Assembly: GCA_000433775.1 (NCBI GenBank)
Contig: HF998478.1
Location: 1 to 5,783, forward strand
Origin: Corallococcus sp. CAG:1435
GTDB taxonomy: Bacteria; Bacillota; Clostridia; Christensenellales; CAG-314
Length of the DNA stretch: 5,783 nucleotides
Direction: 5' to 3'
The notes under the pieces are model-generated. The model was not told where the DNA came from, made no database searches, and saw only the letters and a program-made list of their open reading frames with translations. The position numbers were made by a program, and so were the translations under genes. This document shows, piece after piece, positions 5,679 to 5,783 of the stretch (position 1 is the stretch's first letter; each line of letters begins with the position of its first letter).

Positions 5679-5754
5679 TGGGGTATAGCCAAGCGGTAAG
5701 GCAACGGATTCTGACTCCGTCATTTCGCAGGTTCAAATCCTGCTACCCTAGCCA
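5679..5754 (+). tRNA. tRNA-Gln (anticodon CUG)
   Basis: A complete cloverleaf with encoded CCA. Acceptor stem TGGGGTA (5679-5685) / TACCCTA (5744-5750) with one G·U pair, discriminator G5751, CCA 5752-5754. D-arm GCC/GGC with AAGCGGTAA loop; anticodon stem ACGGA (5704-5708) / TCCGT (5716-5720) with loop TTCTGAC, anticodon CTG at 5711-5713, reading CAG. T-arm GCAGG-TTCAAAT-CCTGC (5727-5743). The variable loop is CATTTC, 6 nt. The U1-A72 pair is a known identity element for GatCAB amidation of Glu-tRNA-Gln, which fits a Gram-positive-type bacterium. C34 means MnmA would not thiolate it; a UUG-reading isoacceptor should exist elsewhere. Confidence 0.96.
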
Positions 5755-5755
5755 T

Positions 5756-5781
5756 ACGGAAGGCGACGTCCGTTAGGTCGC
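5756..5781 (+). other. Overlapping inverted repeats after tRNA-Gln, cut by the window end
   Basis: Two mutually exclusive hairpins directly follow the CCA: ACGGA (5756-5760) / TCCGT (5769-5773), and GCGAC (5763-5767) / GTCGC (5777-5781). They could be a processing or termination structure for the tRNA transcript, but the window stops before any T-run can be seen. Confidence 0.3.
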
Positions 5782-5783
5782 AA

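Overview
The window looks like a chromosomal segment of a low-to-mid GC Gram-positive-type bacterium, most likely an uncultured Clostridia-like Firmicutes. The clues are strong GGAGG ribosome sites, near-consensus sigma-A promoters with 17-bp spacers, a ThiT-type (ECF) thiamine transporter under a TPP riboswitch, and a tRNA-Gln with the U1-A72 pair used in the GatCAB (transamidation) route. This placement is inferred from gene content and signals, not from a database search.

Layout. (1) Positions 1-1345, minus strand: a complete thiamine-uptake unit. It runs from an extended -10 promoter through a TPP riboswitch aptamer and an intrinsic terminator to a strong RBS, then a ThiT protein with a large extra N-terminal membrane domain, and a hairpin after the stop codon at the window edge. 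(2) Positions 1346-1782: a gene-free stretch with two tandem, ungapped copies of a 124-bp GC-richer hairpin-bearing repeat, closed by a symmetric terminator that can serve both strands. (3) Positions 1783-5346, minus strand: a compact operon of rho (transcription termination factor), mnmA (tRNA 2-thiouridylase) and a DUF1624/HGSNAT-like membrane acyltransferase. The genes are 1 bp apart or overlapping, and a perfect-consensus promoter (TTGACA-17-TATAAT) precedes a leader of about 130 nt. (4) Positions 5347-5631: a spacer without a recognisable gene. (5) Positions 5632-5783, plus strand: a promoter and tRNA-Gln(CUG), divergent from the rho operon, then the start of an inverted-repeat region cut off by the window end.

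How the parts work together. The thiT unit is a textbook feedback circuit: TPP made from imported thiamine should bind the nascent leader and favour the terminator. The rho operon joins a general transcription factor, a tRNA wobble-modification enzyme and a membrane acyltransferase of unknown substrate. MnmA thiolates U34 of tRNAs for Glu, Lys and Gln, but the nearby tRNA-Gln has C34 and so is not its substrate. The least explained part is the tandem repeat at 1418-1665. Its period is not a multiple of three, so it is not a coding repeat. Its hairpin is kept in both copies, with substitutions that retain pairing only if the plus strand is transcribed. It is the best candidate here for an undescribed element.
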